Below are positions 11,346 through 22,935 of a stretch of 64,000 nucleotides of DNA, in pieces. Positions within the stretch are counted from its first letter, which is position 1; each line of letters begins with the position of its first letter. The notes beneath the pieces were generated by a model. It did no database searches and was not told the DNA's origin. It saw nothing but the letters and a program-made list of their open reading frames with translations. Made by a program: the position numbers and the translations under genes. Source of the stretch: Hippasteria phrygiana (taxonomy: Eukaryota > Echinodermata > Asteroidea > Valvatida > Goniasteridae); the NCBI GenBank assembly GCA_037893225.1, contig JAZGUH010000531.1:372001-436000 (forward strand). Reading direction: 5' to 3'.

Positions 11346-12739
11346 ACAATTAAGTGGCCAATTTTTATGTGGCATCCATATTTTAGGTGGGCATTGTCGT
11401 GTGCAAACTACAATGTTTTTTTTTTTTTTTTTTTTAAGTTTTCAGGTTTTTTTTATCACCTCAAAAAATGGTAAAATGACAAATTGATCATTGGTTTGTT
11501 TACTGTTTTAATTTGTGAACGAATCCAAAACGGTAATATGAATCAGGATCGACCAACAATTGTTGACTGGTGTAGTGGCATTTGTTTGAGCTGCCTCAAG
11601 GACACGCTTTTGTAAGTGAGAGCTGATTTGATGGAAAAGGCCAATTTCTGTACAGGAAACCATGCAGGTCAATAAGCACAGTGACATTTTATCCCGAATG
11701 ACCCGCGTGACCTAACGCGCGCGTGTGAACCCAAAAGGTGGTCGCACAACGCGCACGTGTTAAATTCAATCAGAATGGGCATTCGCGTAACATGGTGTGA
11801 CATTACATGTACGTCAGCAATTTTATCCCGAATAACCTTTGACCTTTGAGATACCGAACTGGCTTGTTGTACAATGTACATGTAGTTCATGTACATGTTA
11901 CATGTACATGTACGTGTACCAAGTGAACATTTCCAGTCTTGCATCGGAGCACATTTAGGGAAAATTTATCACTTTTCATGATGCCATGTTTATGCTTCTG
12001 TGTCTCGTGGCTGAAAGGGCATGTACATGTATACATGTACATACACCGTGAACCTTTCACATTGAAATGCAACAGTGGGTGCTTATTTTGTGTTTCCTGC
12101 TCACATGTGCGTTCTCCTGACAAATACATACATTGTAGCTGTGAAAAGGATCAGTCAATTGCATTAAATGTCAGTTACATGTATGTCAAGCTTGCATGTA
12201 ATCCACATTGAAATTTATGATTGCAGCATTATTATCAAACATGTTCAATGTACTCATCCTATGCAGTTCTCTAGGGGATTGAAACCGATTCTTGCTCCTA
12301 CATGTAGGTCTGTACATCACATTGCTGTGATCATATATTGTAGAGGTCTGTGAGATTTTTGAGTACATTGTACGCCCCTTCTTACCATTTTTTCACCCCA
12401 TGGACGTTTCCTGATGAAGAAATTATAAAATTGATTTGTTTTGCAACACTAAAAGCAGTGCTTACAAGTACATCCATATGTTTAAAGGTCATGACATTTA
12501 AGTGACACTTTGCACATAACAGATGTGCTCTTATTAAAGCTGGGAATCCATGGTTTGCCAACAAGCCCGGCTTCTGAGATAAGAAGCAAACAGGTGTGTC
12601 TGGATTTAGAAAGACCTGTTAGAAAATGTCACAGAATTTCACTTTTCATTCCCTTGGACATACACTGTACAAGCTCTGAAGGCAGAACTGGCCTCAAGTC
12701 CTCTCTCATTCCCTCCACACTCAAACCCAACCCCTGCTA
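11346..12739. other. Non-coding, no gene recognised
   Basis: I see a T tract at 11419-11437, TACATG clusters near 11870-11915 and 12019-12042, and no supported exon or named element. Confidence 0.6.
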
Positions 12740-12890
12740 CAATCGATTCTCGTTATTAAGAGCTCGATTAACACGAGATCCCGGTTAAGACAAGAATTTT
12801 CGTTGGTCCCTATGGGAGAAAATTTCATTAATACGAGCTCTGGTTACGCGAGAACTCGGCTAAGACGAGCAATTTTTGCGGCCCGATTGA
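12740..12890. mobile_element. pogo-like TIR fragment
   Basis: TACAATCGATTCTCGTTATT matches the end of the better preserved element at 19084 (TACAGTCGACTCTCGTTATA). The following bases repeat GAGCTCGATTAACACGAGAT and related words as that element does. Only one end is visible, so it is a fragment. Confidence 0.55.
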
Positions 12891-13000
12891 GCGCAAATAC
12901 AACATGTAAATGTATTATCTAGTTTCCACGAACATTTTGGAAAACAACCTGTCAATCAGTGTGCTGTGATTTTACACGATGCGGTTTATATATTTTTCTT

Positions 13001-14494
13001 TAAAGTTAGTCTACACGATTGGTAATCCTCAATTTTTTTTTACTGAATTATTATGAAATACCTTACTAGACTGTACAAGTAATACCAGTCTCAAGCATCC
13101 TGTGAAATCATGGCACCTGGTGTGCTGTCGTTTTCAAGAAAAGTGGAAATTTATATCGTTTTCAATGATTGTCGGACGACAATCGTTGGAAATAGTCTAG
13201 TTCCCTGAACTGATAATTTCCTGACGTCTATAAGTTGCTCTGTTTGGTCAGGGAACCAGACTACTAGAACATAATTTTTTCTCTCTACGCAGACTACGGT
13301 TTTTCCAGGATAAATGCACACAAAACTTTAAACAGGTCAGTGTTTCAGTATTTGCTAGTGTACTAACCCCCAAATCCATTTATTTCTGCAAAATACAGCA
13401 AAAGCAAATAGTCCAGTAAGAATTGATATGAAAAATGCCTAACCCTGACATTTTAGTTAACGACCGAATTTCTACTCAGAAACCTATGAACACACACAAA
13501 AATTCAACCATTTTTTTTCTTGGGGAAATGTGATTTTTAAGCTATTAAAAATGGCAGTTTCTGTACGCGAATGTGTTATGACCCGATTACTGATGCTCAA
13601 GTTGGTACAATGATTAGCCAATACAGGCTCATCATTAGTTGGTCAGATTCCAATATGGACAATAGCGTATGTCACATAAAATCGATGTGCATACATAAGT
13701 TGTTACTTTTATTTTACTCGATCACAGACTCATTTACAATGTACATGTATTGCCATATTTTAATCAAAGTGATGTTATTAACCGGATTTATATTATTTTT
13801 GAAGCCAGATAAAATAACTTCCCTAACCCTCCAGGGTATTTTGGCTAGAAACCCTGCCAGACACATCAGATTGCATACTTTTACCGGTTTCACACTACTC
13901 TGAACTTAACCCGGGTAATTTATTACCCGGGTAGTTGTCATTACCCGGGTTGAAACTAACCCGGAGAATCGGTTTCACACTACAAAATTAACCCTGCAAT
14001 TCTGCTTACCCGCTTTAGCGTGCACCCGGGTAACTTGTAGCCGCATTCACACTGTGCGAATGGTAACCCGGAGAATGTGCATTGCTTGACCTCTGCCCTA
14101 GCCATTGTTTCGTCTGCGTAAAAGAGCGAGATTTTTAAAAATCAGATCAGCATTGGTACATGTAGCGTGCACGCGTCATCCTTTAGACTTGAAGACAAGT
14201 CGTTTAGACAGTCGTGTTTTGTCCGCAGGCGCCGCATTTACCAGCGCGGTACGCAATAATATGCCCGCCTTTCGTGAAGTTCCGACATGTCTTCTTTCCT
14301 TCATGGTCAGTAATTGGACAGTCGACACACACGCATCTTGGGGCCAAGGTTGCACGAACGTTCCCACATGTTATTATACCGCTCGCTACACGTAACCCCT
14401 GCAAAGTGCAGTGTAAGTATTATAATACACGGTTAAAAAAAATGTCAGGGTCCCTGTCAATTGTTACTGGACTAATGGTGTACACTACCTTTAA
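13001..14494. mobile_element. TIR element of the GTAGTGTACACGATTGG family
   Basis: It opens AAAGTTAGTCTACACGATTG and closes near GGTGTACACTACCTTTAAA, which are inverted ends. The left part matches other copies over CCTTACTAGACTGTACAAG and the GGCACCTGGTGTGCTGTCGT region. Other insertions, including the segment at 13877-14100, enlarge it. Relatives lie at 25705, 37048, 52238, 62136 and 62430. The family is non-coding. Confidence 0.6.
13877..14100. repeat. GGTTTCACACTAC / ACCCGGGTAA repeat, copy 1
   Basis: The segment starts CCGGTTTCACACTACTCTGA and is full of ACCCGGGTAA words in both orientations. The complement of this sequence recurs at 35590-36068, including the GACCTCTGCCCT stretch. It is an interspersed repeat, probably a MITE; the exact ends are uncertain. 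Confidence 0.6.
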
Positions 14495-14505
14495 ATAGAA
14501 ACCGG

Positions 14506-14626
14506 GTACCCGGTCGCCAGAATACCCGGTCGCCAGAATACCCGGTCGCCAGAATACCCGGTCGCCAGAATACCCGGTCGCCAGAATACCCGGTCGCCAG
14601 AATACCCGGTCGCCAGAATACCCGTA
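14506..14626. repeat. 16-bp tandem repeat, 7 copies
   Basis: The unit TACCCGGTCGCCAGAA recurs seven times without visible change, and the array ends in TACCCGTAAAG. It follows immediately after the right end of the GTAGTG element at 13001-14494. Confidence 0.9.
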
Positions 14627-14934
14627 AAGACACAGGCCTACCCTACTATTAACACTTCAGACAAAACGGAGCAATTTAGACGTCAGGGAATTATCAGGTT
14701 GAGGAACTAGATTATTCCAACGATGGTCAGCTGACCATCGCTGGAAATTATATACATGTAATAATAATAATGATAATATAATTTGGGAGGCTAATCATCC
14801 TTACTCGCAGCTGGGATGCTGAATTGCAAAGGACGCGGCTACAACGTGGTCGAGTCACTGGCACGTAAAGGCGCCTCTGGCAGCCGGCCACATATATAGA
14901 CCCATATATGACCACGGAGCACAGCCAGAGATCG

Positions 14935-15097
14935 AAAGTGTTTGATTTTTCCGGATGGAGGAAAGCCGGAGTACCCGGAGAAAAACCCTCGTGGCACAGG
15001 AGAGAACCAACGCACAACTCTACTCAAATATGGTCCGAGCCGGAAATCGAACCCGGGCCACATTGGTGAGAGGCGAGCGCTTAAGCCACCCGTGCCA
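14935..15097 (-). mobile_element. tRNA-derived SINE
   Basis: On the + strand, GGAGGAAAGCCGGAGTACCC and GGAGAAAAACCCTCG form the conserved core. ATCGAACCCGGGCC at about 15045 is an inverted Pol III B box, and GCGCTTAAGCCACCC at about 15078 an inverted A box. The tRNA-related head therefore reads on the minus strand. Similar DNA at 14640-14760 and 15105-15160 belongs to the GTAGTG family (ATTCCAACGATGG, then GACAGCACACCAGGTGCCAT), so this SINE appears inserted into such a copy. Confidence 0.75.
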
Positions 15098-15591
15098 CTT
15101 TTCTTAAAAATGACAGCACACCAGGTGCCATGATTTCACAGGATGCTTGAGACTAGGCAAAACAAATTGAAAATAGTTCTGCTTCCGATTACGTGGCATT
15201 TGAAAATAGGGTACATGTAGGTAGGGAATTTGTTTTTGCACTTTTTTTTGTATGTTACCTTACCTACATGTACATACATGTGTACAATGTATGTACACAT
15301 GTAAAATGTACTTCGTAATAACGTCCCAATTATTACTTTGACTGTGTAAAATGGTAAAAGAACTGTGGTGTACATATATACATACTTTTCAACAGGTTAA
15401 AATTTGCACTGTTTTTGTCGGTTAAATTTCTCTTTAAATTTCATTAAAGAGACAGTAGAAATGCAGGGTAAATTGTGATATCAAATGACATTGCTCTCTG
15501 TATTAAATGACAGAATTTTCTAACAGTGTATACATGTACATGTACATACATGTACATGTACATGTACTCGTCTCTTTACATTCAAATGACT

Positions 15592-16007
15592 AAAGCCATG
15601 TCGGCATTGGTAAAACGTAGAGACTGTTGTCAACTTGACCAAATTCAGTCCAGTGCGGACAGCCAGTAAACTTTCCAAATTGTCAAGTGTCGATCGTCGG
15701 TTGTCAGTTTATCCCGCCGCAGTGGGAACTTTTACAGGGCCAACTATGTACATGTTGCAGACGAGTTACATTTGTACATGAAAGTGGCTAGATTTACATC
15801 GCTGAAAGTCCAGTGCGAACAGCCACTTTAATGTACAAAAAAGTGCATTTTGATCACTACAAAGTTTACGTGGCCAACGACTTTCCGCGAGCCGTGTAAT
15901 CCATGCGGATGGACGCATGAAAGAATAGCCAAAGTGGAATATTAACAATCACACATGCTAACTTTTGACAATAGTTAGACCATGGTTAGACCAATGAAAA
16001 TGCAGCT
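15592..16007. mobile_element. TIR element, copy 2 of an inverted pair
   Basis: This is the reverse-complement counterpart of 6786-7183. TTGTCAAGTGTCGATCGTCG, GTTTACGTGGCCAACGACTT and ACTTTTGACAATAGTT all have complements there. The left end reads AAAGCCATGTCGGCATTGG and the right end is near TGCAGCTTA. It is non-coding. Confidence 0.65.
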
Positions 16008-17446
16008 TATGGTGCAAAACAGTAGCTTGTGATATAGAGACATATTATCAATCACTTATTTGTGGACTGTCCACAAGTACTGTTCCTGTACGTCATACAT
16101 TTGGCATTTTATTAGGGTACATGTACATTATGTGCAATACAAGTTACACCAAGGTCACTTGTAAACAGGACTACATGTATTTCAATAAGGAACATATATT
16201 GTATACCAGGGAATAAAAACATGGATACAAAGGAATGTTTGAATGTGGGTAAGGGGTGTTATTCTTAAATGAAGGTTGGATGCCTTTATCTGAAAGTGAA
16301 AGAAAAGGTTGAAGGGCATTTGCTTTTGCCAAAAATCCTTAGAAAAGATTTGTTATGCTCATTGAATAATGTACAATGTATCACTATACATGTAATGTAG
16401 ACAAACTAAATGATAAAACATGTTAGGCGAAATAAATAAAAAAACATGTTTCGCGTCCCCGCCCGATTTGTTTTTGGAGGCCGCCTGGATTAAAAAAAAA
16501 TTTACCACAGACAAATTACAAAATGTATGTATATAAAAACAAAAATGTCCAACTAATTTATTATTTTTTTTTGCTGATATGGTGCTACAAACATACAAAA
16601 AACACTTTAAATACATGTATGTTCAGTTCTCTTGTCCAACATGTCTCTTTCATTTTTAATGCGTCTTTGAACAGGGAAACACTAACGGTTGCCAGAATCT
16701 TTTAGTAAACAACGGCCATCTTGAAAATATAAAATAAAAAGCCCCTCTTCCTCCTTTTTTTGGAAAACCCGGACGTGAAACATGTTGTTTTTTTTACTAG
16801 GCCTTAATGTCCCTGTGTTTCCTTTCTTGCTGCCCCATGCTTTGGCTTTTACTTTCCACCCCAAAATGCCATAAAAATGCAAAGGGAAGTGAAGTGCCTC
16901 TCAGTTGAGTTATTTTTTAGTATTGAATCAATTTACTGGACTTCAATGTGATAGAAAGTCATCTTGAAAAATATTGCCTGGTATTGAAGTGGGGTTAAAA
17001 AGAGGTCCCCTCCGGTCCTTCATTTTTAGAAAATGCTATAAAATATTAAGTTTTCGTCTGTTTTTTTTTATTTTGCCTTATGTGCTGGGTCATGCTTTTG
17101 AAAAGCTTACATAAAACATGGATGAGACGTCTTCCAGATTTCCGGAAGATTTTTTGGTCGTGAAATTGTTTATAAATATTCAAAAATAACCTCTGCAACC
17201 TTCTTTTAAACCTTCTTCACTTTGAAAATGTATTCAAATTTACCTAGTCAGTTTCCCTTGTGGATTGTGTGACGAATTATAAGTTAAAAAGTCGTATCCT
17301 CATTGAGTGATCCCCACAAAGTCGCTTCCCAGGTTGTATCGTAAAATTGGGTGTAATCCCTGGCTATACGTCATTTTGGGTTAATGACTTCTGACTTGCG
17401 TCCACCCGAACAAAGATACTGACAATTTGGGAGACCGCAAACATAG
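16008..17446. other. Non-coding, no gene recognised
   Basis: AT-rich DNA with A tracts near 16491 and no supported exon. Short open frames lack domains. Confidence 0.6.
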
Positions 17447-17519
17447 GGCAAGATAGCTCAGTTGGTAGAGCGCCGGTACGGTGTTCCGGAGGTTGCAGGT
17501 TCGAATCCTGCTCCTGTCA
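17447..17519 (+). tRNA. tRNA-like gene, pseudogene or SINE head
   Basis: A 73-nt cloverleaf can be drawn. The acceptor strands GGCAAGA and TCCTGTC pair with one mismatch and one G-T. The D arm is GCTCAGTTGGTAGAGC. The T arm is GCAGG-TTCGAAT-CCTGC and contains a perfect B box (GGTTCGAATCC); the A box is TAGCTCAGTTGG. The anticodon stem CCGGT/TCCGG has a closing mismatch, and the 7-nt loop ACGGTGT lacks U33, so a functional tRNA is doubtful. An inverted repeat (GAACAAAGATACTGACA upstream, TGTCAGTTTCTTTGTTC across the 3' end) encloses it, which fits a mobile derivative. Confidence 0.45.
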
Positions 17520-17552
17520 GTTTCTTTGTTCACTTTGAAAATGTTCTTTTAA

Positions 17553-17622
17553 ACCTAACAGTCCTGAATCCTCCAATTTCAATACGATTTTTCACAACAC
17601 CTGGTAGGGAGTTACTGTAGGG
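17553..17622. repeat. 70-bp TTAA-flanked mini-element
   Basis: TTAA at 17549-17552 and 17623-17626 bound ACCTAACAGTCCTGAATCCT...CTGTAGGG. The core TCCTGAATCCTCCAATTT recurs at 26825, 30525 and, slightly changed, 21630. It is far too short to code for anything. Confidence 0.65.
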
Positions 17623-18395
17623 TTAATTCTGATGACCATATCTTTTGGTAGAGAATGCAGTTTTCTTAATGCATTTTTCAGCAATGCCATACAAATCAAA
17701 TGCCAGCAATGCTTTAAATCTCACGTACATGTACATGTACAAGTATGTGAATGTTTTTTTTTTTATTTCGTGGAGTTAACCAAAACGAATATTGGAAGTC
17801 ATTTGTAACAGATGTTGATGCATGATATGTGCAAACGACAGGATTATACATTGTTTAAAGTTAAAAACTCTTGAATTACATGTACATGTATTTCAGATTA
17901 TCTGAAAAATTATGCCAGTTTTTCTCTCGGCCTCAAATAGCATGGACAATCCCGTTTGTTTTGATGATGCGTCATGAGTGCCTGACTTGCATACCAGTAT
18001 AATCTCCCATTTGCTACTTGCTTATTTGTTCAGTAATTCTTGTGATTCTCAGCAATCAACAAGCTGCATTCATAACCATTTTTGACTCAATTTGTGGTCC
18101 TGTGAGTGTGAGGCAATAATGACCAAACATGTACATGTACGCCATGAACATATATGTGGGTCATTCCATGAAGTTGGGTAATAAAGTCTGACATTTTGCC
18201 AAAAAGGGCAATATTTAAACCCTAACAAATACATTTTCTACCTTTATCAGTTTTCCCTGATCTGGATAAGTTGTTCATGCACACTTGCAATTAGTAGTTG
18301 CACTAGTCCAATAAAGGATTCGTTGGATTGTTTTTTCACACTCGATGAAGATAGTCAAAATGTGTGTGACATTCCTCTAAATTTGGTGTCCTGTT

Positions 18396-18640
18396 TGATT
18401 TGATTTGATTTATTCAGGTTTCAACCGACTCATTAACAATGACAGATAAAAATAAGCACAATAAACAAAAGACAGTTGATTTAACCTGGGATAACCCAAA
18501 AAAGCAAATTTTACAGGCTTATTTCCATTGGGGTCCCAACATAAAGGACAAATATGCCTACATAATAACACACCAAAAAAAACAGGGTAATTAAAAAAAA
18601 AATAATAATAATAATACAACAATTAACTTAGTTGACTATC
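18396..18640 (-). mobile_element. Possible LINE 3' tail
   Basis: A short (TTGAT)n tract at 18396-18415 is followed by TTTATTCAGGTTTCAACCGA and CCATTGGGGTCCCAACATAA. Short pentamer tails beside such sequences are usual at the 3' end of some non-LTR elements, here on the minus strand. No reverse transcriptase codons are visible. Confidence 0.3.
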
Positions 18641-18756
18641 AAATTACAATTCCAAAAGTTCATATCAAATACATTCAAAATTGCGATTTAAATCAGATGC
18701 ATATTCAGAGAAGACTATCAAACCCCAAGTTAGTCAAAGAATCCCCATCACAATAA

Positions 18757-19066
18757 CCCTAACCTTCCCAAATCCTCCAAAATCCTCTTTGCAAAATGGA
18801 GGAATTTGGAGGATTGAGGGCACTTGGAAGTTGATGCATCGGAGGATTTTGCAGGATTGAGGTTACTAGGGGTTTTTGCCCCTGCAGGAATATGGAGGAT
18901 TCAGGTTATCAGGCTCAATGTGATACATGAGGATTTTGGAGGATTGAGGTTACTAGGGGTATGCAAAAAAACCTAGAGGATTTTTTAGGATTCGTGCTAT
19001 GGTCCCCATAAGAGGATTTTGGAGGATTCAGGTTACATGGGGGGAAAATGATGTAGGGAGTTAGGG
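18757..19066. repeat. TTAA-type element with GGAGGATTT repeats
   Basis: It begins CCCTAACCTTCCCAAATCCT and ends GGAGTTAGGG before TTAA (19067-19070). The left flank reads ATAA rather than TTAA. The interior repeats GGAGGATTTTGGAGGATTGA and variants five or six times, as in the relative at 85-354. Confidence 0.6.
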
Positions 19067-19083
19067 TTAAAGAAACCCCTGTA

Positions 19084-20446
19084 CAGTCGACTCTCGTTAT
19101 AACGAGCTCGGTCATAACGATATCCCGGATGTAACGAGCACATTCTCCCAGTCCCGATCAATTCGTGTACATTACTATGGGAAAATATTTGGTTATTACG
19201 GGCATGGACATTACGAGACTCCGGCTAAAACGAAGATTTTGGCCGACCCCAGGCGAGCAAAACCATTGTTCTCAACCCATTTACAACGACATCTTTTCAA
19301 AACTATGGACACTGCAGCTTGTCAACGACAAACCTTTTGTCCCGATACGGGCATCATGCTCCCGTCTTCTAATTCAGGCAACGCACCTAAGCTTCACCCA
19401 TCAATGTACCTTTGTAAGGACTTCAACCCAACGTTATTTCATCTCGCTGATCTTAAATAAATTCAATGGGACGGTGATAATCGGCGCAGTGGGTCTAGTC
19501 GCTAATCCCCCCGCTGCGGTTTCCCTTAGCATGACCAGGCTCACGACTGTGGCACCACGCCGCCAAATTTTTTTTTGTATTATTATAAACGGACAATAGG
19601 GGGCGTTCAGGAGATAAGTGTTATCATTGTAAGGAATAGCCTTAGGCTGCCGCCCGAACATCGGGTGCGTAATTGCTCGCTATTTTTGGCTTGTGGCTAT
19701 TAAAAAATGCATTAGAAACAAATGCACCATGTCTTTTGTTATTGCGTGTCAATCTGAGCAAACTGGGAATATGAAGTTTTAAAAATACCCTCAACAAACC
19801 CACCCCCCCCCCCCTGCCAAAAAAAAAGTCCCACTGAAAACAGGTGTCCCAGAAACTTTAAATGCCCCACCAAAAAAAAAGGTTAATCTGAAATTATAAA
19901 AACTTATAAAGAATCCCTCCATAAACAATAATCCCCAATTACTCCACAAAGTCAACAACAAAAATTAAAATTTCACATCTAAGGAGACACTAAAACCCGG
20001 AAGTAATATTGGCGCCCTCTCTTGCCCGATTCCAGCAAATGCAAAACGAAAGCAAAATGTCACTCGGCACGATTTGTGCGAGTAACCTACTTGCCTGATT
20101 CTTCTCGGCGATTCTTCTCAGCGATGATGACTTCTCCTCCGGATTCAGGTCGTCAAATGTTACACAATGTACTCTTAAAGGTATTTTATTTATATCATTT
20201 TATTCATCACCATCAGTTAAATATTATAATAACAGACGTACATACCAACATACATGTACGTTCATCTTTTCATGAGTTCGGACGTGCGTTACACGATTAC
20301 AACACGCGCGCACATGTACAAATACATGTAGCACGTAACTTGTGCACAACGAATGGGAAAAACTGCGCTCCGGTTGTAGCGGGGTTCCGGCTATAACGAC
20401 AGAATTGTGAAAGTTCGCCGGACCTCGTTATAACAGGAGTCGACTG
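19084..20446. mobile_element. pogo-like (Tc1/mariner) non-autonomous element
   Basis: The ends are CAGTCGACTCTCGTTATAAC and its near complement TATAACAGGAGTCGACTG. TA dinucleotides at 19082-19083 and 20447-20448 give the expected 2-bp target. Subterminal DNA repeats ACGAGCTCGG/ATAACGA words, a style known from Tigger/pogo elements. I could not find a transposase: frames at 19165-19599 and 20022-20396 carry no DDE/DDD motif I recognise, so it is probably a deletion derivative. Confidence 0.75.
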
Positions 20447-20448
20447 TA

Positions 20449-22574
20449 GTTACCCATAACTACAGCATCAACCATGTCAAAATAAAACCCCAAACTATAA
20501 ACATCAATGTCAATGTTACATGTGAAACCAGTACCTTAAAATGTCATTATATTCTCTCTGCTTTTATTAATTTGTCTAATTGTTAGTACATGTAATTTTA
20601 AAAACTTATAAGTACACATGTACATGTCTTATTAGGATATGAAACTTGCGATTCTTCTAAGAAAGCTGGTATAGATATACATGTAGGCCTATGGGTCATT
20701 CTGTGAATGAAAAAAAGTGGTGTCCGTGTTACATGTGAAACCGTAAAACACATTGATTTCCATTGATTTGCCTTGAACATGTCTGCATTTTATGAACTAC
20801 ATGTAGTTAAGGATATATCTCTAATGGAAAGATATGAAAATCAGACCTCTTCAGTAGATATGAGGCATAAAATATGATTTTTTGTGGATTTCAAATGTAA
20901 CATACAGACACCGGTGTCCATGTTACATGTACATGTAAAACCCATAGCTTATTTGTACCATATCACTGTAAATTTCAATTGCAAACGTCTGACTTCCATT
21001 TGTTCAATATTGCTGTCTGTAAGTACATGTACATGTACATGTACATGTACATGTACATGTACATGTACATGTACATGTACATGTACATGTACATGTACAT
21101 GTACATGTACATGTACACATGTACATGTACATGTACATGTACATGTACATGTACATGTACATGTACATGTACATGTACATAGAATGTGGTTTAGTAAAGT
21201 GTTGAAGACAGTTCTTAAGAATATGGCAAAAATAAGGTACTCGTTTCACATGTAACAGGGACACCAAAAGACTTGGTGTCCTGTGTTACGGTGTGATAGT
21301 TTATCCTGATTGTGTATGAAGAAAATGTTGTGAATTGGGTATTAGTGCTGCTCGGACACACATACATGTACTCTGTTTTGGGTATATACATTGTAAATAA
21401 CTGTGAATGTGAAGAAATCGTCAAAATTTCACAACTTGTGTGAAAAAGTGTACCAACTTCATGGAATGACCCATGTACATATGTACATGCATGCAGACTG
21501 GACATGCATGTACATGTACATTGTACACGTGTTGCAAACTCTCAACTCATACAAAATGTGTCTTTCCTGTATGATACAACATACACGTCTACATGCATAC
21601 AGAACTCTGCCATACCCCTAACAGGACTTTCTGAATCCTCCAATTTCAATACAATTTTCCATACCACCTAAGGAGTTAGGTTAAACATACTATGTACAAA
21701 TACAATGTACACGAAGAGACAGTCTTATAGTAGACCATGGAGAATATGAAATGTTTTTATTCCTCCATGATTAGACCTACACGTGTACAATGTGTGTACA
21801 GTTTATTGTACATATGTACGTACATTTCTCTTCACACTTCCCATTGAATTCATTTTCATTTCACAAAATGTAAAAATATTTTCCCAAAGTGGGCCTGAAA
21901 ACATTTTCACGCCTTTTCTCAAAGTGTGAAAATAATTTCCCACTTGAATATTTTACAGAAATGTGAAATCTTTTCCCATTCGCATTCAGTGTTATCTTTC
22001 AATTGCAATATGTACTGTACACTGCATAAATATACCTCCACGAATTTAAAACCTTACTCAAGTCACCTTTAAAACACCAATTTGAACTCCATTAATCATG
22101 TGTATCTTACACTGTACATGTAATCTATTAATTGCCCACAGGATTCCACCAGCCAAGGTCAAGCAAATGATGTGATTATCTACATCCCATTACTTCCAGT
22201 TCATAATTAAACGCGTGGCTATATTGTATGCAACCAATTTCACTTCCCCCCCCCCATTATAAGTTGTTAGTTTTTGTTGTGCGAGCAAGCTTGATAATTA
22301 GTGTATACACTGTAATTTAGATTAACTAAAAGGAGTGTCGTTCACCATCATTGTAAATACCATCCTTATTGTCAAATTATTATTATTATTCTTCTTCTTC
22401 TTGGGGATTTGCTTTTCTTCTGGCCTTAGTTTTATAAGCTTGTAAGGTCTTCAATCTTTACTGTTTTTATCTACATGTACACCCACCCGGCCCTACAACC
22501 CACTCCCTTCTCCCCTCCCCAAAATGTAATTTGGTATTAACCCTAACATCCTAGGCATTCATTTGCGGTAAAGT
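20449..22574. other. Non-coding with TACATG runs
   Basis: The stretch contains the long TACATG microsatellite (listed separately), a mini-element near 21617-21680 (TCTGAATCCTCCAATTTCAA) and further TACATG clusters at 21470-21530. No exon is supported. Confidence 0.6.
21023..21180. repeat. (TACATG)n microsatellite, 158 bp
   Basis: About 26 tandem TACATG hexamers with one phase slip near 21116 (GTACACATGTAC). Each unit and its junction form a perfect palindrome, so both strands read the same. Open frames here only give MYMYMY or TCTCTC and are artefacts. Confidence 0.95.
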
Positions 22575-22925
22575 CAGGGATGTCGTCGAGTCCATCACAA
22601 GTCCCTACAAGTCCATCACAAGCCCCCCAGTCCTAATTCCAATCACAAGCTATTCAAACGAGCTTTGACAAAGGCATTTCTTTGTCATTGTTCATCCAGT
22701 TATATTACTTGTGACTGGCTTTATGAAAGGACTTCTGACTGGACTTGTGAACGGACTTGTGAACGGACTTGTGAACGGACTTGTGAACGGACTTGTGAAA
22801 GGACTTGTGAAAGGACTTGTGAAAGGACTTGTGAAAGGACTTGTGAAAGGACTTGTGAAAGGACTTGTGAAAGGACTTGTGAAAGGACTTGCAGGGACTC
22901 AACTACATGTATGTGTACAACTCTG
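22575..22925. mobile_element. hAT-like foldback MITE with 12-bp minisatellite
   Basis: The left end is CAGGGATGTCGTCGAGTCC and the right end is TGTACAACTCTG, inverted versions of CAGAGNTGTA. The flanks GGTAAAGT and GGTAATAC share five of eight bases, a possible decayed 8-bp target duplication. The interior at 22739-22892 is a tandem array of GGACTTGTGAAC followed by GGACTTGTGAAA, about 13 units. Two related elements are at 58977-59140 and 60685-61206. Confidence 0.7.
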
Positions 22926-22935
22926 GGTAATACTA

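Noticed and set aside
20884..21267. TCTCT/MYMYM/VHVHV repeat proteins
   Set aside because: Direct translations of (TACATG)n; no coding signal outside the microsatellite.
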